Source: Rhodospirillaceae bacterium (GTDB lineage Bacteria; Pseudomonadota; Alphaproteobacteria; Bin65). From it: DNA of 64,000 nt. The position numbers were made by a program, and so were the translations under genes. The number at the start of each line of letters is the position of its first letter. The first letter of the stretch is position 1. Where the stretch lies: NCBI GenBank assembly GCA_026709535.1, contig JAPOST010000034.1, positions 1 to 64,000 on the forward strand, written 5' to 3'. The notes under the pieces were generated by a model. The model did no database searches. It had not been told where the DNA came from and saw only the letters and a program-made list of their open reading frames with translations. Below are positions 37,934-47,123 of this stretch, in pieces.

Positions 37934-39694
37934 CTAAACAAGGATCATCCCTTCTTCTGAGACAGGATTGGCGGCCTGGTCGTTGCGGCCGAGTAGCATT
38001 TCGTTGTGCGCGGCACCGGACGGAATCATCGGGAAGCAGTTTTCCGTCTTGTCGACCAGGATGTCGGCGATTACCGGACGATCCACGGCAATCATCTCTT
38101 CAATTATCCCGTCCAGCTCGGACGGCTTCTCCGCGCGCAGGCCTACGGCATTGAAGCTTTCAGCCAGTTTCACGAAGTCTGGCAATGACTCCATATAGCT
38201 TTCGCTGTACCGACCACCGTGAAGCAGTTCCTGCCACTGTCGCACCATGCCCATATACTCGTTATTCAGAATGAAGATTTTCACGGGCAGCCGGTATTGT
38301 GACAGTGTACTCATTTCCTGGATATTCATCAAAATGGAGGCCTCGCCGGCGACATCGATGACCAATGCATCAGGATGGGCAACCTGTACGCCCATGGCGG
38401 CGGGGAGGCCATAACCCATGGTGCCCAAGCCGCCAGAAGTCATCCAGCGATTCGGCTTCTCAAACGGGAGAAACTGGGCGGCCCACATCTGATGCTGGCC
38501 AACTTCAGTCGTGACAAATACGTCATCCCGGTCCTTCGTCAGGTCGCGAAGCCGCTCCAGCGCATATTGCGGCTTGATCAGTTTATCCGATGCCTCGTAG
38601 CGCAGGCAGTCGCGTTGCCGCCATTTGTCGATCTGCTTCCACCATGCGTCCAACTTCCGCCTGTCCGGGCTGCACTGGCGGGCTTTCCAGACCTTGATCA
38701 TATCTTCCAGAACATGGCCGACGTCACCAATAATCGGTATGTCAACCCGGACATTCTTGTTGATCGACGAAGGGTCGATATCGACATGAATTTTGGCTGA
38801 ATCAGGCGAGAACCCGGCGAGATTTCCGGTAACCCGATCGTCGAATCGCGCGCCAATGTTGATCATGACATCACAGTTGTACATGGCGAGGTTGGATTCG
38901 TAAGTGCCATGCATTCCGACCATGCCCAGAAACTGGGGGTTGGATGCCGGGATGGCCCCCAATCCCATCAGCGTCAAGGTGCACGGGTATCCCGACAGTC
39001 TCACCAACTCGGTCAGCAACTGCGAAGCCTTTGGTCCGGCGTTGATCACACCGCCGCCGCAATAGAAGAGCGGCCGCTCGGCCTTTGCCATCAACTCGAC
39101 CGCTTTCCCAATCTGGCCAAGGTCCCCCTTGAGCCGGGGCTTGTAGGTGCGGTGTCCGTTACCGGATGGCGGCGCATACGAACCTGGCGCCTGCAAGATG
39201 TCTTTTGGCAGATCAATGACAACTGGACCAGGCCGTCCGCTCCGCGCAACGTAAAAGGCCTCGTGTACGATCCGCGCAAGGTCCTCGATGTTTTTGACCA
39301 AATAGTTATGCTTGGTGCACGTACGGGTGATGCCGGTGGTGTCCGCCTCCTGGAACGCGTCGTTTCCGATCAGGTGAGTGGGCACCTGTCCGGTCAGGCA
39401 CACGACCGGAACCGAGTCCATCATGGCATCGGTCAAGCCAGTGACAGCGTTCGTTGCGCCGGGCCCGGAGGTCACCAGAACCACGCCCACCTTGCCGGTG
39501 GAGCGCGCATATCCCTCTGCGGCGTGGACCGCGCCGCCTTCCTGACGCACCAGGATATGCCGGATTGAATTCTGTTGGTGCAGCGTGTCATAGATTGGCA
39601 GGATCGCGCCACCGGGGTATCCGAAGACGATGTCGACGTTCTGATCCACTAGGGCGCGCAGCACGATTTCGGAACCGGTCATTTTATCGGACAT
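37934..39694 (-). CDS. ilvB: Acetolactate synthase large (catalytic) subunit
   Basis: This 586-residue thiamine-diphosphate enzyme condenses pyruvate with pyruvate or 2-oxobutyrate, the first step of branched-chain amino-acid synthesis. Conserved features are FGYPGGAILPIYDTL, the catalytic Glu in ILVRQEGGAVHAAEGYARS, GPGATNAVTGLTDAMMDSVP and a thiamine-binding GDxxxxN-like region VAGEASILMNIQEM. The start at 39694 is set by AGGAGG; the longer frame to 39739 runs into the upstream terminator hairpin. Confidence 0.97.
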   Translation of the reverse strand: MSDKMTGSEIVLRALVDQNVDIVFGYPGGAILPIYDTLHQQNSIRHILVRQEGGAVHAAEGYARSTGKVGVVLVTSGPGATNAVTGLTDAMMDSVPVVCLTGQVPTHLIGNDAFQEADTTGITRTCTKHNYLVKNIEDLARIVHEAFYVARSGRPGPVVIDLPKDILQAPGSYAPPSGNGHRTYKPRLKGDLGQIGKAVELMAKAERPLFYCGGGVINAGPKASQLLTELVRLSGYPCTLTLMGLGAIPASNPQFLGMVGMHGTYESNLAMYNCDVMINIGARFDDRVTGNLAGFSPDSAKIHVDIDPSSINKNVRVDIPIIGDVGHVLEDMIKVWKARQCSPDRRKLDAWWKQIDKWRQRDCLRYEASDKLIKPQYALERLRDLTKDRDDVFVTTEVGQHQMWAAQFLPFEKPNRWMTSGGLGTMGYGLPAAMGVQVAHPDALVIDVAGEASILMNIQEMSTLSQYRLPVKIFILNNEYMGMVRQWQELLHGGRYSESYMESLPDFVKLAESFNAVGLRAEKPSELDGIIEEMIAVDRPVIADILVDKTENCFPMIPSGAAHNEMLLGRNDQAANPVSEEGMILV

Positions 39695-39737
39695 TTCGTT
39701 GCCTCCTGACCGGATATTTGCCCGGCCCGTCCAATAC

Positions 39738-39761
39738 AAAAACGCCGCGTCGATGGCGGCG
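39738..39761 (-). terminator. Terminator hairpin in the ilvB leader
   Basis: On the minus strand CGCCGC (39761-39756) pairs with GCGGCG (39748-39743) around a seven-base loop and is followed by five T. It lies 43-67 bases before the ilvB start and about 80 bases after the miaA stop, so it may simply end miaA or act as an attenuator for ilvBH. I found no leader peptide rich in Ile, Leu or Val codons in front of it. Confidence 0.65.
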
Positions 39762-39838
39762 GTTGCCGTTTCAGGCTTACAATAACATTTTCAAGTGGAC
39801 AACGCGTTCAAATCAAGCTGGGAGATACGCTCGGAGGA

Positions 39839-40795
39839 TCATCCCGTCAACCAGAATTGGCAAATTTTCGTAAATATCTTGTTGTAATTTCTTTCCGAAA
39901 ATTGCGCAAAATCTATTTTAGGCGCATGAAATTGACGTCGGAACCAGGTAAACTGGCGCTTTGAATACTGGCGCGTCGCGGCTTGACCCCGAGTGATCGC
40001 CGTCGGCAAATCGATACTGCCCTTGAGATAAGAGCTCAGTTGTGGCACACCGACTGCCTTCATCGCGGGTAACGACGGCGACAACTCCAAGGCCATGAGT
40101 TGCCGGACTTCGTCGACAGCGCCGTTTTCGACCATCCGGACGAAGCGCTTGTCGATGCGTGAATGAAGGAGATTCCGTGGCGGCAGAATCGCAATCTTCA
40201 GCGCCTTGATCGACTGGCCTGTTGCTGTCGGCGGCTGTGCGACCCACCAGGACAGAGGCTTGCCCGTGTGGGCGGCGACAGACAGGGCCCGCACCAGCCG
40301 CTGACGGTCGAGCACGGTCAGCCGTCGGGCCATCCCCGGGTCGACCTCTTCCAGCTTGTGGCGCCCGGCATCCAGTCCTTCCACCGAAAGCCAAGCCTCG
40401 GTCTTGCTGACGACCGCCTCGGGGATATTGGGAATTTCGACAATCCCTTCCAGCAGGGCTTTCAGATACAGGCCCGTGCCGCCCACCAGTACGGGCAGTT
40501 GGCCGGCCGCAAGCGCTTGTCGCGCTGCGGCCAGCGCCATATTCCGCCATCGGCCAGCCGAACAACGCTCGCGCGCCGAGAGCACGCCATACAGAAAATG
40601 AGGGACCGCGGCCAGCGCCGCGGCATCGGGCCGCGCGGTGACGATTTGGAGTTCCTGATACACTTGCATACTGTCCGCATTGATCACCACGCCGCCGAAT
40701 TCCCGTGCGATCTGCCGGGCAACTTCGGACTTGCCGCTGGCGGTCGGCCCACCCACGACAACCGCCTTCAGCGGGCTTTCCTCCACATCATTCAT
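39839..40795 (-). CDS. miaA: tRNA dimethylallyltransferase
   Basis: This 318-residue enzyme adds a dimethylallyl group to A37 of tRNAs that read codons starting with U. The P-loop VVVGGPTASGKSEVARQIA near the N-terminus is followed by INADSMQVYQ (with the catalytic Asp), then GGTGLYLKALLEG and RQYSKRQFTWFRRQ near the end. Start at 40795 (MNDVEESPLK). It is divergent from serB, 68 bases apart, which leaves room for two promoters. Confidence 0.95.
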   Translation of the reverse strand: MNDVEESPLKAVVVGGPTASGKSEVARQIAREFGGVVINADSMQVYQELQIVTARPDAAALAAVPHFLYGVLSARERCSAGRWRNMALAAARQALAAGQLPVLVGGTGLYLKALLEGIVEIPNIPEAVVSKTEAWLSVEGLDAGRHKLEEVDPGMARRLTVLDRQRLVRALSVAAHTGKPLSWWVAQPPTATGQSIKALKIAILPPRNLLHSRIDKRFVRMVENGAVDEVRQLMALELSPSLPAMKAVGVPQLSSYLKGSIDLPTAITRGQAATRQYSKRQFTWFRRQFHAPKIDFAQFSERNYNKIFTKICQFWLTG

Positions 40796-40863
40796 CGCGC
40801 CGCGCCACATCTGGAGCCGCCCGAACAACGCGCTGGAGATTGGCGCTACGGCATTCGCCCACG

Positions 40864-41784
40864 ATGACCCATTTCGTGACGCTTATTTCCGATCCGGCAG
40901 TGCCTCGTGTTACCGATGGAACGGTCGTATCGGCGCGCTGGGCTCTGGAGGATGTCGGCGCTGAAGCCGCCGCACCCGAGTGGCTTGCCCGACAAGTGGC
41001 GTGTGATATCCCGTTCACCGGCAGCGATCCGAAGACTGTACAGCAAGCGATCAAGGCCTCTGTAGGGCGGGCACCGGTGGACGTTGTTGTAACCGCTGCC
41101 CGCAACCGTCGCAAGCGGCTTCTGGTTTCCGACATGGAGTCCACCATCATTCGCAACGAGATGGTGGATGATCTTGCGGATTTGCTCGGTGTTGGTGCAA
41201 TCGTCAAGGAAATTACCCAGCGGGCGATGAACGGCGACATTCCATTCAGGGCGGCCCTGGCGAAGCGAGTTGAACTTCTGGGAGGGCTGGAGCAGGACTT
41301 CCTTCTGGCTCTGCGCTATCGGATCGTCTTCATGCCAGGGGCCCAAACGCTTGTCCGTACAATGCATGCTAATGGCGCGCTCACAATGCTGATTTCCGGG
41401 GGATTCCGTATTTACGCCGAGTATGTTCAGGAAAAATGCGGCTTCGACACCTACGTCGCCAATGACATTGTCCTGAAAGATGGCGTGCTAACCGGCCGGC
41501 TGGTCGAACCAGTTTTGGGAGTGAAAGGCAAGCAGGAGGCCATGGACGCCTTTCTGGGCGACCGTAATCTGACACGCGACGACACGCTGGCCGTTGGAGA
41601 TGGAGCAAACGATGTGCTGATGCTGCAGGCAGCTGGTGCTGGCGTGGCGTTTCGGGCCAAGCCTGCGGCAGCTGCAGCTGCACAGCACCGGATCAAATTT
41701 GGGGATCTGACCGCCTTGTTATACCTTCAAGGTTATCGCCGCGACGAATTCAAGACCGCGAAGGCCGGTGCCCGAGTTACATGA
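40864..41784 (+). CDS. serB: Phosphoserine phosphatase
   Basis: This 306-residue HAD-superfamily enzyme is the last step of serine synthesis. The nucleophile Asp90 lies in LLVSDMESTII, followed by EMVDDLADLLG; motif II is LISGGFRIYAEYVQ and motif III GDGANDVLMLQAAGAGVAF. In motif I the second acidic residue is Glu (DMEST) where the textbook form is Asp (DxDST). The N-terminal 80 residues form the small regulatory-like domain usual in alphaproteobacterial SerB. The upstream frame to 40705 is antisense to miaA and not used. Confidence 0.95.
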   Translation: MTHFVTLISDPAVPRVTDGTVVSARWALEDVGAEAAAPEWLARQVACDIPFTGSDPKTVQQAIKASVGRAPVDVVVTAARNRRKRLLVSDMESTIIRNEMVDDLADLLGVGAIVKEITQRAMNGDIPFRAALAKRVELLGGLEQDFLLALRYRIVFMPGAQTLVRTMHANGALTMLISGGFRIYAEYVQEKCGFDTYVANDIVLKDGVLTGRLVEPVLGVKGKQEAMDAFLGDRNLTRDDTLAVGDGANDVLMLQAAGAGVAFRAKPAAAAAAQHRIKFGDLTALLYLQGYRRDEFKTAKAGARVT

Positions 41785-42060
41785 CCCCATTTGTGCGTCC
41801 CTTGGACGGCAGGGCTCGGCGCCTGATGTCTTTGGGCAAACGTATCCAGGCGTGGGGGGACTGCGGTCCGGTTACGGTCAGGGTGAGAGCGTGTCGACGG
41901 ACACGGCGACGCGTCTGATGCGGTCGGGTGCGCGTCGCTCCTCGCCATGGACCGGCCCGACCGGGCGTCCCGCCTCCAGAAAATGGAATGAACCGAAAAT
42001 ACCTGATTACGCGAAGCGTGAAGCGAAGTCGGGCCCATCTGTGCGAGATAACGTCTATAG

Positions 42061-43563
42061 CTATTGCAATTTGAATCGGATGACGATGAATCGCCGGGAC
42101 TCGTCCCGCTGGATCAGAAACAGGGCAGAGGTTTTGCGAGATTCCTTGGATTTTTCAAGCAGTGAGCGCAATTCCTTTGGTTCTTTCACTGGGGTTTGGT
42201 CCATTTCCACAATTACGTCACCCGGCTTGATATCCTTCTCCGCCGAATAGCTCTGAGGGTCGACGCCCAGGACAATCACACCCTGTCTGACTATCGTCTT
42301 GTAGCGCTTCGCCAGTTCTGGTGTGATCGTACCGAGACGCAGGCCGAGTTCGGGAAACAGGTCGGGCTTGACCGAATCCTTTGGAAAGTTCTGCGTAGCA
42401 CCAGTCTTGGCAGCTTTTTCCAGTTCGCCCAGCACAATCGTGAAGGTGACAATCTTGTTTTTCCGAAGAACCTCCACCTTGACCGATTTGCCAACCGGGG
42501 TTGCCGCAACGATCTGCGGCAGCCGCGTCGCACTTGGCACCTTCTTGCCGTCGAACATGACGATCACGTCACCCGAAACGACGCCTCCTTTTGCAGCGGG
42601 GCCGCCAGCGACGACATTTGCTACCAGCGCGCCGGTCGGGCTGTCCATTCCAAGGGACTTGGCCAAATCGTCATCGACCCACTGAATTTGTACACCCAGC
42701 CAGCCCCGGCGCGTTCGGCCATAGCGCTTCAGTTGCCTGACGATCGGCACGGCCAGATTCGACGGTACAGCAAAAGCAATTCCGGCGTTGGTCCCGGCTT
42801 GAGAGTAGATCGCCGTGTTGATGCCGATGACTTTGCCATCGAGGCTAAACAGCGGACCACCGCTATTACCTTTGTTGATGGCGGCGTCGGTCTGCAAGAA
42901 ATCGACAAAGGAACTTCCCGGAAAACCCCCGAAGTTTCTTAGATGGCGACCGCGCGCCGAGATGATGCCAGTAGTTACGGTCTGGCTCAGGCCGAACGGA
43001 TTACCGATCGCAATCACATCGTGCCCGATCCTGACCACATCGGAATCGCCCCATTTGACGAATGGTAGCGGCTTCTCGGGTTCGACTTTCAGGACGGCAA
43101 GATCAGCGCGCGGGTCACGGCCAACAATCCTGGCGTTCAACGGCTTCTCATTGTTCAGGATCACGCGCACCGAAGTTGCCCGGGCTATCACATGATTGTT
43201 CGTCACCACATAGCCATCGGGCGTGATGATAAAGCCGCTGCCCAGCGCAGATCCGCGTTCGTTATTGCGGCGCTTGTCGAAATATTCCCTGAAATACTCT
43301 TCGAACGGCGAACTTTTCGGCGCCGAATGATTTGTGACCGGCCCCGTGGCTTGCGTCGTGGTGATGCTCACCACTGCCGGTAACAGACGAGCAACCAAAT
43401 TCGGCAGCGATGCCGGATCGTTCCCGGCGACGGGTTGGTCGGCTACCGAAACGATTCGTGCGTCAGCGTGAGCGATGCTGATGCCAACAGCAATGCTGAT
43501 AACGCCGCCGACAATGGCCTGGATCAAGAGGGCGGCAAAACGGGATGGGGTCCGTCGGCTCAT
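42061..43563 (-). CDS. DegP/DegQ (Do)-family periplasmic serine protease
   Basis: This 500-residue protease-chaperone of the periplasm has an N-terminal signal/anchor (LLIQAIVGGVISIAVGISI), the trypsin-like domain with triad His124 (VTNNHVI), Asp154 (DPRADLAVLKV) and Ser234 (NKGNSGGPLFS), and two PDZ domains (GWLGVQIQWVDDDLAKSL, then LELGRLG-type AELGLRLGTITPELAKRY). The loop preceding the catalytic domain contains FEEYFREYF, a DegP-type LA loop. MucD or DegQ are also possible names. It is transcribed convergently with serB. Confidence 0.95.
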   Translation of the reverse strand: MSRRTPSRFAALLIQAIVGGVISIAVGISIAHADARIVSVADQPVAGNDPASLPNLVARLLPAVVSITTTQATGPVTNHSAPKSSPFEEYFREYFDKRRNNERGSALGSGFIITPDGYVVTNNHVIARATSVRVILNNEKPLNARIVGRDPRADLAVLKVEPEKPLPFVKWGDSDVVRIGHDVIAIGNPFGLSQTVTTGIISARGRHLRNFGGFPGSSFVDFLQTDAAINKGNSGGPLFSLDGKVIGINTAIYSQAGTNAGIAFAVPSNLAVPIVRQLKRYGRTRRGWLGVQIQWVDDDLAKSLGMDSPTGALVANVVAGGPAAKGGVVSGDVIVMFDGKKVPSATRLPQIVAATPVGKSVKVEVLRKNKIVTFTIVLGELEKAAKTGATQNFPKDSVKPDLFPELGLRLGTITPELAKRYKTIVRQGVIVLGVDPQSYSAEKDIKPGDVIVEMDQTPVKEPKELRSLLEKSKESRKTSALFLIQRDESRRFIVIRFKLQ

Positions 43564-43732
43564 TGTGGAGGTTTGTCCTTGGTGTCTGTACCTGACTGCT
43601 TGGCCAAGGACATTGGCCGTCCTGTCGTCGCGTCAAGGAATCTCAATATGGACAACAAATTCGGCAAAATTCTGGCAACCCGATTCCCGGAGTTGACCGC
43701 CAACTCGAGACGGCGTCAAGATCGACCGCTAG

Positions 43733-44638
43733 TTACCACCGAAAGGCGGCCGCTGCCCAGTTCGGCGTCTGGCCGTACTTCTGATACAGCAAAGCCAAGG
43801 CGTCGGCGCGGAGATCGCCACAAGCAGCACTTCTCAACTCTTGGGCTAGAATGCCGCCGACAATAAACAAGGAATCGATGCCGACAGCGTTAGCGCCAGC
43901 CACATCGGTGCACAAGGAATCACCGACCGCCAAGATGCGTGACGGATCAATGCCCGATAACCGTTTGAAACTGAGATCGTAAATCGGCCGGTACGGTTTT
44001 CCATGATAGTGAACATCGCCGCCAAAATCTTCGTAGGCCGTCGCGATGGCGCCAGCGCAGATCTCACGGTTGGGGCCGCGCAACACTTCCTGATCCGGAT
44101 TTACGCACATCATGGGTAATTGAAGCCGGTACGCATCGGCGAGGAGAAGCTCATAATCAGCGACTGTATCGCTACGCCGGAAAGCGCCGACACATAGCAA
44201 AAACGATGCCTCGTCCAGAGTCGTGACCTCCTGGATCTGCTGATCCTGCAAGATGGATTCGTCGCCAGCCTCACCGATCAGAAAAGCTCGTTCGCCAAGG
44301 CGTCGATGCCAAGAGTCATTCCGATCGCGTAAGGCCAACCAGCCGGCCTCTCCCGATGAGAGGACTGGCCCATACACTGTTCGCGGTATGCCCACCGCAT
44401 CCATTCGGTCAACAACTGCGCCGATACGCCGGGGGGCGTTTGACAGGATCAGCACGTCCTTGCCCGCCGCTTTCAGTGCTTTCAGACATTCGACGGCGCC
44501 TGGCAGCGGCTCAATGCCGTTATGAATGGTTCCCCACAAATCAAGGATATAACCATCGTATCGGTCTGCGATCTCATTCAGGCCGGACAGCAATTTGCCT
44601 GGAGTGTTAAGTGCGGAATTTGGTTTGGAATTTGTCAT
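43733..44638 (-). CDS. HAD-superfamily class IIA hydrolase (TIGR01459 type)
   Basis: This 301-residue HAD hydrolase has motif I YILDLWGTIHNGIEPLPGA, a C2-type cap, VLILSNAPRRIG and motif III/IV HGKPYRPIYDLSFKRL plus LAVGDSLCTDVAGANAVGID. In motif I the second Asp is replaced by Trp, characteristic of this alphaproteobacterial subgroup of NagD-like hydrolases. The substrate is unknown, probably a small phosphorylated metabolite. The start at 44638 (MTNSKPNSAL) is preferred over the frame reaching 44743. Confidence 0.88.
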   Translation of the reverse strand: MTNSKPNSALNTPGKLLSGLNEIADRYDGYILDLWGTIHNGIEPLPGAVECLKALKAAGKDVLILSNAPRRIGAVVDRMDAVGIPRTVYGPVLSSGEAGWLALRDRNDSWHRRLGERAFLIGEAGDESILQDQQIQEVTTLDEASFLLCVGAFRRSDTVADYELLLADAYRLQLPMMCVNPDQEVLRGPNREICAGAIATAYEDFGGDVHYHGKPYRPIYDLSFKRLSGIDPSRILAVGDSLCTDVAGANAVGIDSLFIVGGILAQELRSAACGDLRADALALLYQKYGQTPNWAAAAFRW

Positions 44639-45069
44639 GTTTGTGGTGTTGGAAGGCTTGATAAGTTCGACGGGTATTCTGGAACCGACCGCAATGGAGT
44701 GGTCCTTGCAAGGCCGCAGATGCCGGTTTCTGCCGCGGCCCAACCACGCAGGACGCCGTCATTGGGCCTGTCTGCAATGCTCGTAAAGTTGGCTGGCAGA
44801 GCGCGGGGTGTATCATCGACCTGTCAAAACTGCTAGAAAAGGAGCCTGAGAGGCTGGTCTTGTTCTATCGACCGAGGATGGAGCGGATCTAGTTCTGGAA
44901 TGGGAACCTCGCGAAAGCCGGTGCAGATGATGACGGCTGGAAACCCCTTGCCTATTGTACAGCGCAGGGTATATCGCCAAACCGTTGAAGGGCGTCTGTA
45001 TTCGAAAGCCCAAGCCAATACTACAATTCACGAACCGTCATTCGGCGTGGAATATTCACCACCTTCCGG
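44639..45069. other. Gap before the sucCD fragment
   Basis: This stretch of 431 bases has short frames on both strands but nothing recognisable. The minus-strand frame 44833-45018 contains AVIICTGFREVPIPELDPLH, suggestive but unassignable. It is part of a 1.07-kb non-coding interval between two intact minus-strand genes. Confidence 0.35.
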
Positions 45070-45294
45070 ATCAACATTTTCGGGGGTATCATGCGCTGCG
45101 ACGTCATCGCCGAAGGCGTTGTTGCGGCGGCGCGGGAAGTCAGCCTGCACGTGCCGCTGGTCGTGCGTCTGGCCGGCACCAATGTCGATCTGGGCAAGAC
45201 CATTCTCGCAGAATCCGGCTTGCCAATCACTTCGGCCGACGATCTGGCAGACGCTGCACAAAAGGTCGTCCAGGCCGTGAAGGAGGCCGCATAA
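45070..45294 (+). pseudogene. sucC: Orphan 3' end of succinyl-CoA ligase beta subunit gene
   Basis: From 45070 the reading frame gives [20 protein letters not shown], then [31 protein letters not shown] and a KEAA end: the last 75 or so residues of SucC, with the conserved GGI-M-RCD loop. The normal upstream three quarters of the gene are missing; the sequence diverges just before INIFGG. The end keeps AAGGAGG, the ribosome-binding site for sucD, exactly as in an intact sucCD operon. It cannot make an active enzyme; a 67-residue product starting at the ATG at 45091 is possible but has no expected role. Confidence 0.88.
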
Positions 45295-45296
45295 TC

Positions 45297-45356
45297 ATGG
45301 CGGTTCTGGTCAACAGCAATACCAAGGTCATCTGCCAGACGCCGACATCTTGGTAA
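45297..45356 (+). pseudogene. sucD: First 14 codons of sucD, then truncated
   Basis: The ATG at 45297 opens MAVLVNSNTKVICQ, the exact kind of N-terminus of succinyl-CoA ligase alpha subunit. After codon 14 (45338) the similarity ends and TPTSW plus a stop follow, instead of the usual G-F/I-T-G-x-Q-G loop. So the fragment holds only the sucC-sucD junction. The following 90 bases (45343-45430) contain pieces such as ILAEEGLVIAASIAS in shifting frames from an unknown source. Confidence 0.85.
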
Positions 45357-45706
45357 AGAAGGCGGTGTATAGAATCGCGGTATTCTGGCAGAGGAAGGCC
45401 TCGTGATTGCGGCAAGCATCGCGAGCTGAAGCTGCGAAAGAGGAGGTTTCCTCAAGCGGTTAAGTCAGCCGCTGCCACTTCCGGTGCCATTCGAATGAGA
45501 ACGCCGCTTTATCTGCCCCTTCAAGTGCGCATCCTCGCCGAGATGCTTGAACACTCAAAACCGACGCGCTCCATTCATCCGGTATATGAACCGGATAGTT
45601 CAAGGTTGTCATCGACAGAGAAAATGCTGAGCAACCATAGCAGTTTGTCAACGGATGGCGCATCAAGTCAGTGCCGCTGGCAAAAGCTGGGGGGGTGCAA
45701 GGAAGT

Positions 45707-46864
45707 CTAGACCACTCCCGCAGCACGCCAATTCTCTATCTGTTGCATTGTGAATCCGCAATTACGCAGGAGATCTTCGGTATGTTCCCCGAGGCTTGGC
45801 GCCGGTTGCGCGATGGTTGCCGTCGGACTGACGACAAAAGGTGATCCAACGACAGTCACTGCTTCGCCATCCAAACCGGTTGGCCGCTGGACAGCACTCA
45901 GAATTGTACGCATTTCAAGTTGAGGATCAGCAAGTGCTTCTGGCAAGTCTCGCACAATACCGCTGGGTACGCCGACGGAAGAAAGTCGCGCATGCCAATC
46001 TCTTGAGGTCGCCGTCCGGAAGACTGCGGCCATATCTGCGGCGGTCGGTATGCCGGTCAAGCTCAGAACTTGATGTAACGCCTTGATCTGAGGCTGCGTC
46101 AGGGCAACGATGGAAATCGCACCGTCCGCAGTGGCGTAGCAGTTGTCGCTGAGCGTCCGAGCGGCCGACATGTTGCCCAACCGTTTCGGAACCGTGTCAT
46201 GCTGAAAATATTCGTTTATCTGCATGGCCATTAGCGACAAGGCAGTATCGGTCATCGCGACGTCCAGATAACAGCCCTTGCCGGTCGTCTGGGCTTTCAA
46301 CAGAGCACCAGCAATGGCAAAGGCGGCTGCGTAGCCGGTCGGGATATCGACAGCAAAATAGCCAGCGCGCAGCGGATCGCCTCCAGCGTAGCCCGTTACC
46401 GACATCATGCCCGATTCCGCCTGAATTGCTCCGTCATAAGCGCGCTTGCCGGATGATGGCCCGGTCTGTCCGAAGCCGCTAATGGAGCAATAAACCAGAT
46501 CTGGCCGGTCGCGCCGGAGCGTTTCAGCGTCAAGACCAAGACCAGCCATGACGCCTGGCCGGAAGTTCTCCACGACAACATCTGCAGCAGTAACCAGAGG
46601 CGCGAGAATGTCTCGCGCGGGCTCGGCTTTCAGGTCGAGCGTCAGACTTTTCTTGGACAGATTGAAGGCTATAAAACCCGCGGATGTGTTTTGATCCCGA
46701 AACGGCGGCTCAGCCATAATCGAGCGCATCATGTCGCCTTCTCTCGGACGCTCGACCTTGATGACTTCGGCGCCCTGAAGCGCCAATTGCATAGTAGCGA
46801 AAGGGCCGGCCACTATCTGTGTGAAGTCGAGAATTTTGACATTGTCAAATAATCCTTTATTCAT
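45707..46864 (-). CDS. CaiB/BaiF-type (class III) CoA-transferase
   Basis: This 385-residue enzyme moves CoA between carboxylic acids. N-terminal FDNVKILDFTQIVAGPFATM and LALQGAEVIKVERPREGD, LSKKSLTLDLKAEPAR, VVVENFRPGVMAGLGLD and FGQTGPSSGKRAYDGAIQAE (with the catalytic Asp in YDxxxQA) are all family marks. The formyl-CoA, carnitine, benzylsuccinate and 2-methylcitramalyl type enzymes share them, so the substrate is open. The start at 46864 (MNKGLFDN) is the ATG; a TTG at 46876 is possible. It sits alone between the sucCD fragment and an AT-richer island. Confidence 0.9.
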   Translation of the reverse strand: MNKGLFDNVKILDFTQIVAGPFATMQLALQGAEVIKVERPREGDMMRSIMAEPPFRDQNTSAGFIAFNLSKKSLTLDLKAEPARDILAPLVTAADVVVENFRPGVMAGLGLDAETLRRDRPDLVYCSISGFGQTGPSSGKRAYDGAIQAESGMMSVTGYAGGDPLRAGYFAVDIPTGYAAAFAIAGALLKAQTTGKGCYLDVAMTDTALSLMAMQINEYFQHDTVPKRLGNMSAARTLSDNCYATADGAISIVALTQPQIKALHQVLSLTGIPTAADMAAVFRTATSRDWHARLSSVGVPSGIVRDLPEALADPQLEMRTILSAVQRPTGLDGEAVTVVGSPFVVSPTATIAQPAPSLGEHTEDLLRNCGFTMQQIENWRAAGVV

Positions 46865-47123
46865 CGGTCTACACAATCTCTGGAAGACATTTTGGAAAGA
46901 GTTCTGTTTCTACGAGATTCTTCGGGATTGCAGAAATACAGGATACGCTTGATCCTACCGCAGGTCGATCAAAAAACCATGCAATCTCTCTGGTGTCCTG
47001 ATCGGAAAGTTCGAGTGTCCCTTTTCATCACCCGGGCTTGTTCCAGGCGTCCTACGCGGCTCAGCACCCGTTAGGCTAATTCCCGCGCGCGCCGCGCTGG
47101 TTGGCGCGGGAGATGCCAAGCTG

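Noticed and set aside
39794-39842. Nine-codon frame MILRAYLPA at the miaA end as an ilv leader peptide
   Set aside because: It overlaps the miaA stop, has no ribosome-binding site and no run of Ile, Leu or Val codons.
47082-47111. Perfect 8-bp inverted repeat TCCCGCGC/GCGCGGGA before the small-gene pair
   Set aside because: It may be a regulatory hairpin or operator, but the GC-repeat composition makes chance likely; no terminator T run.
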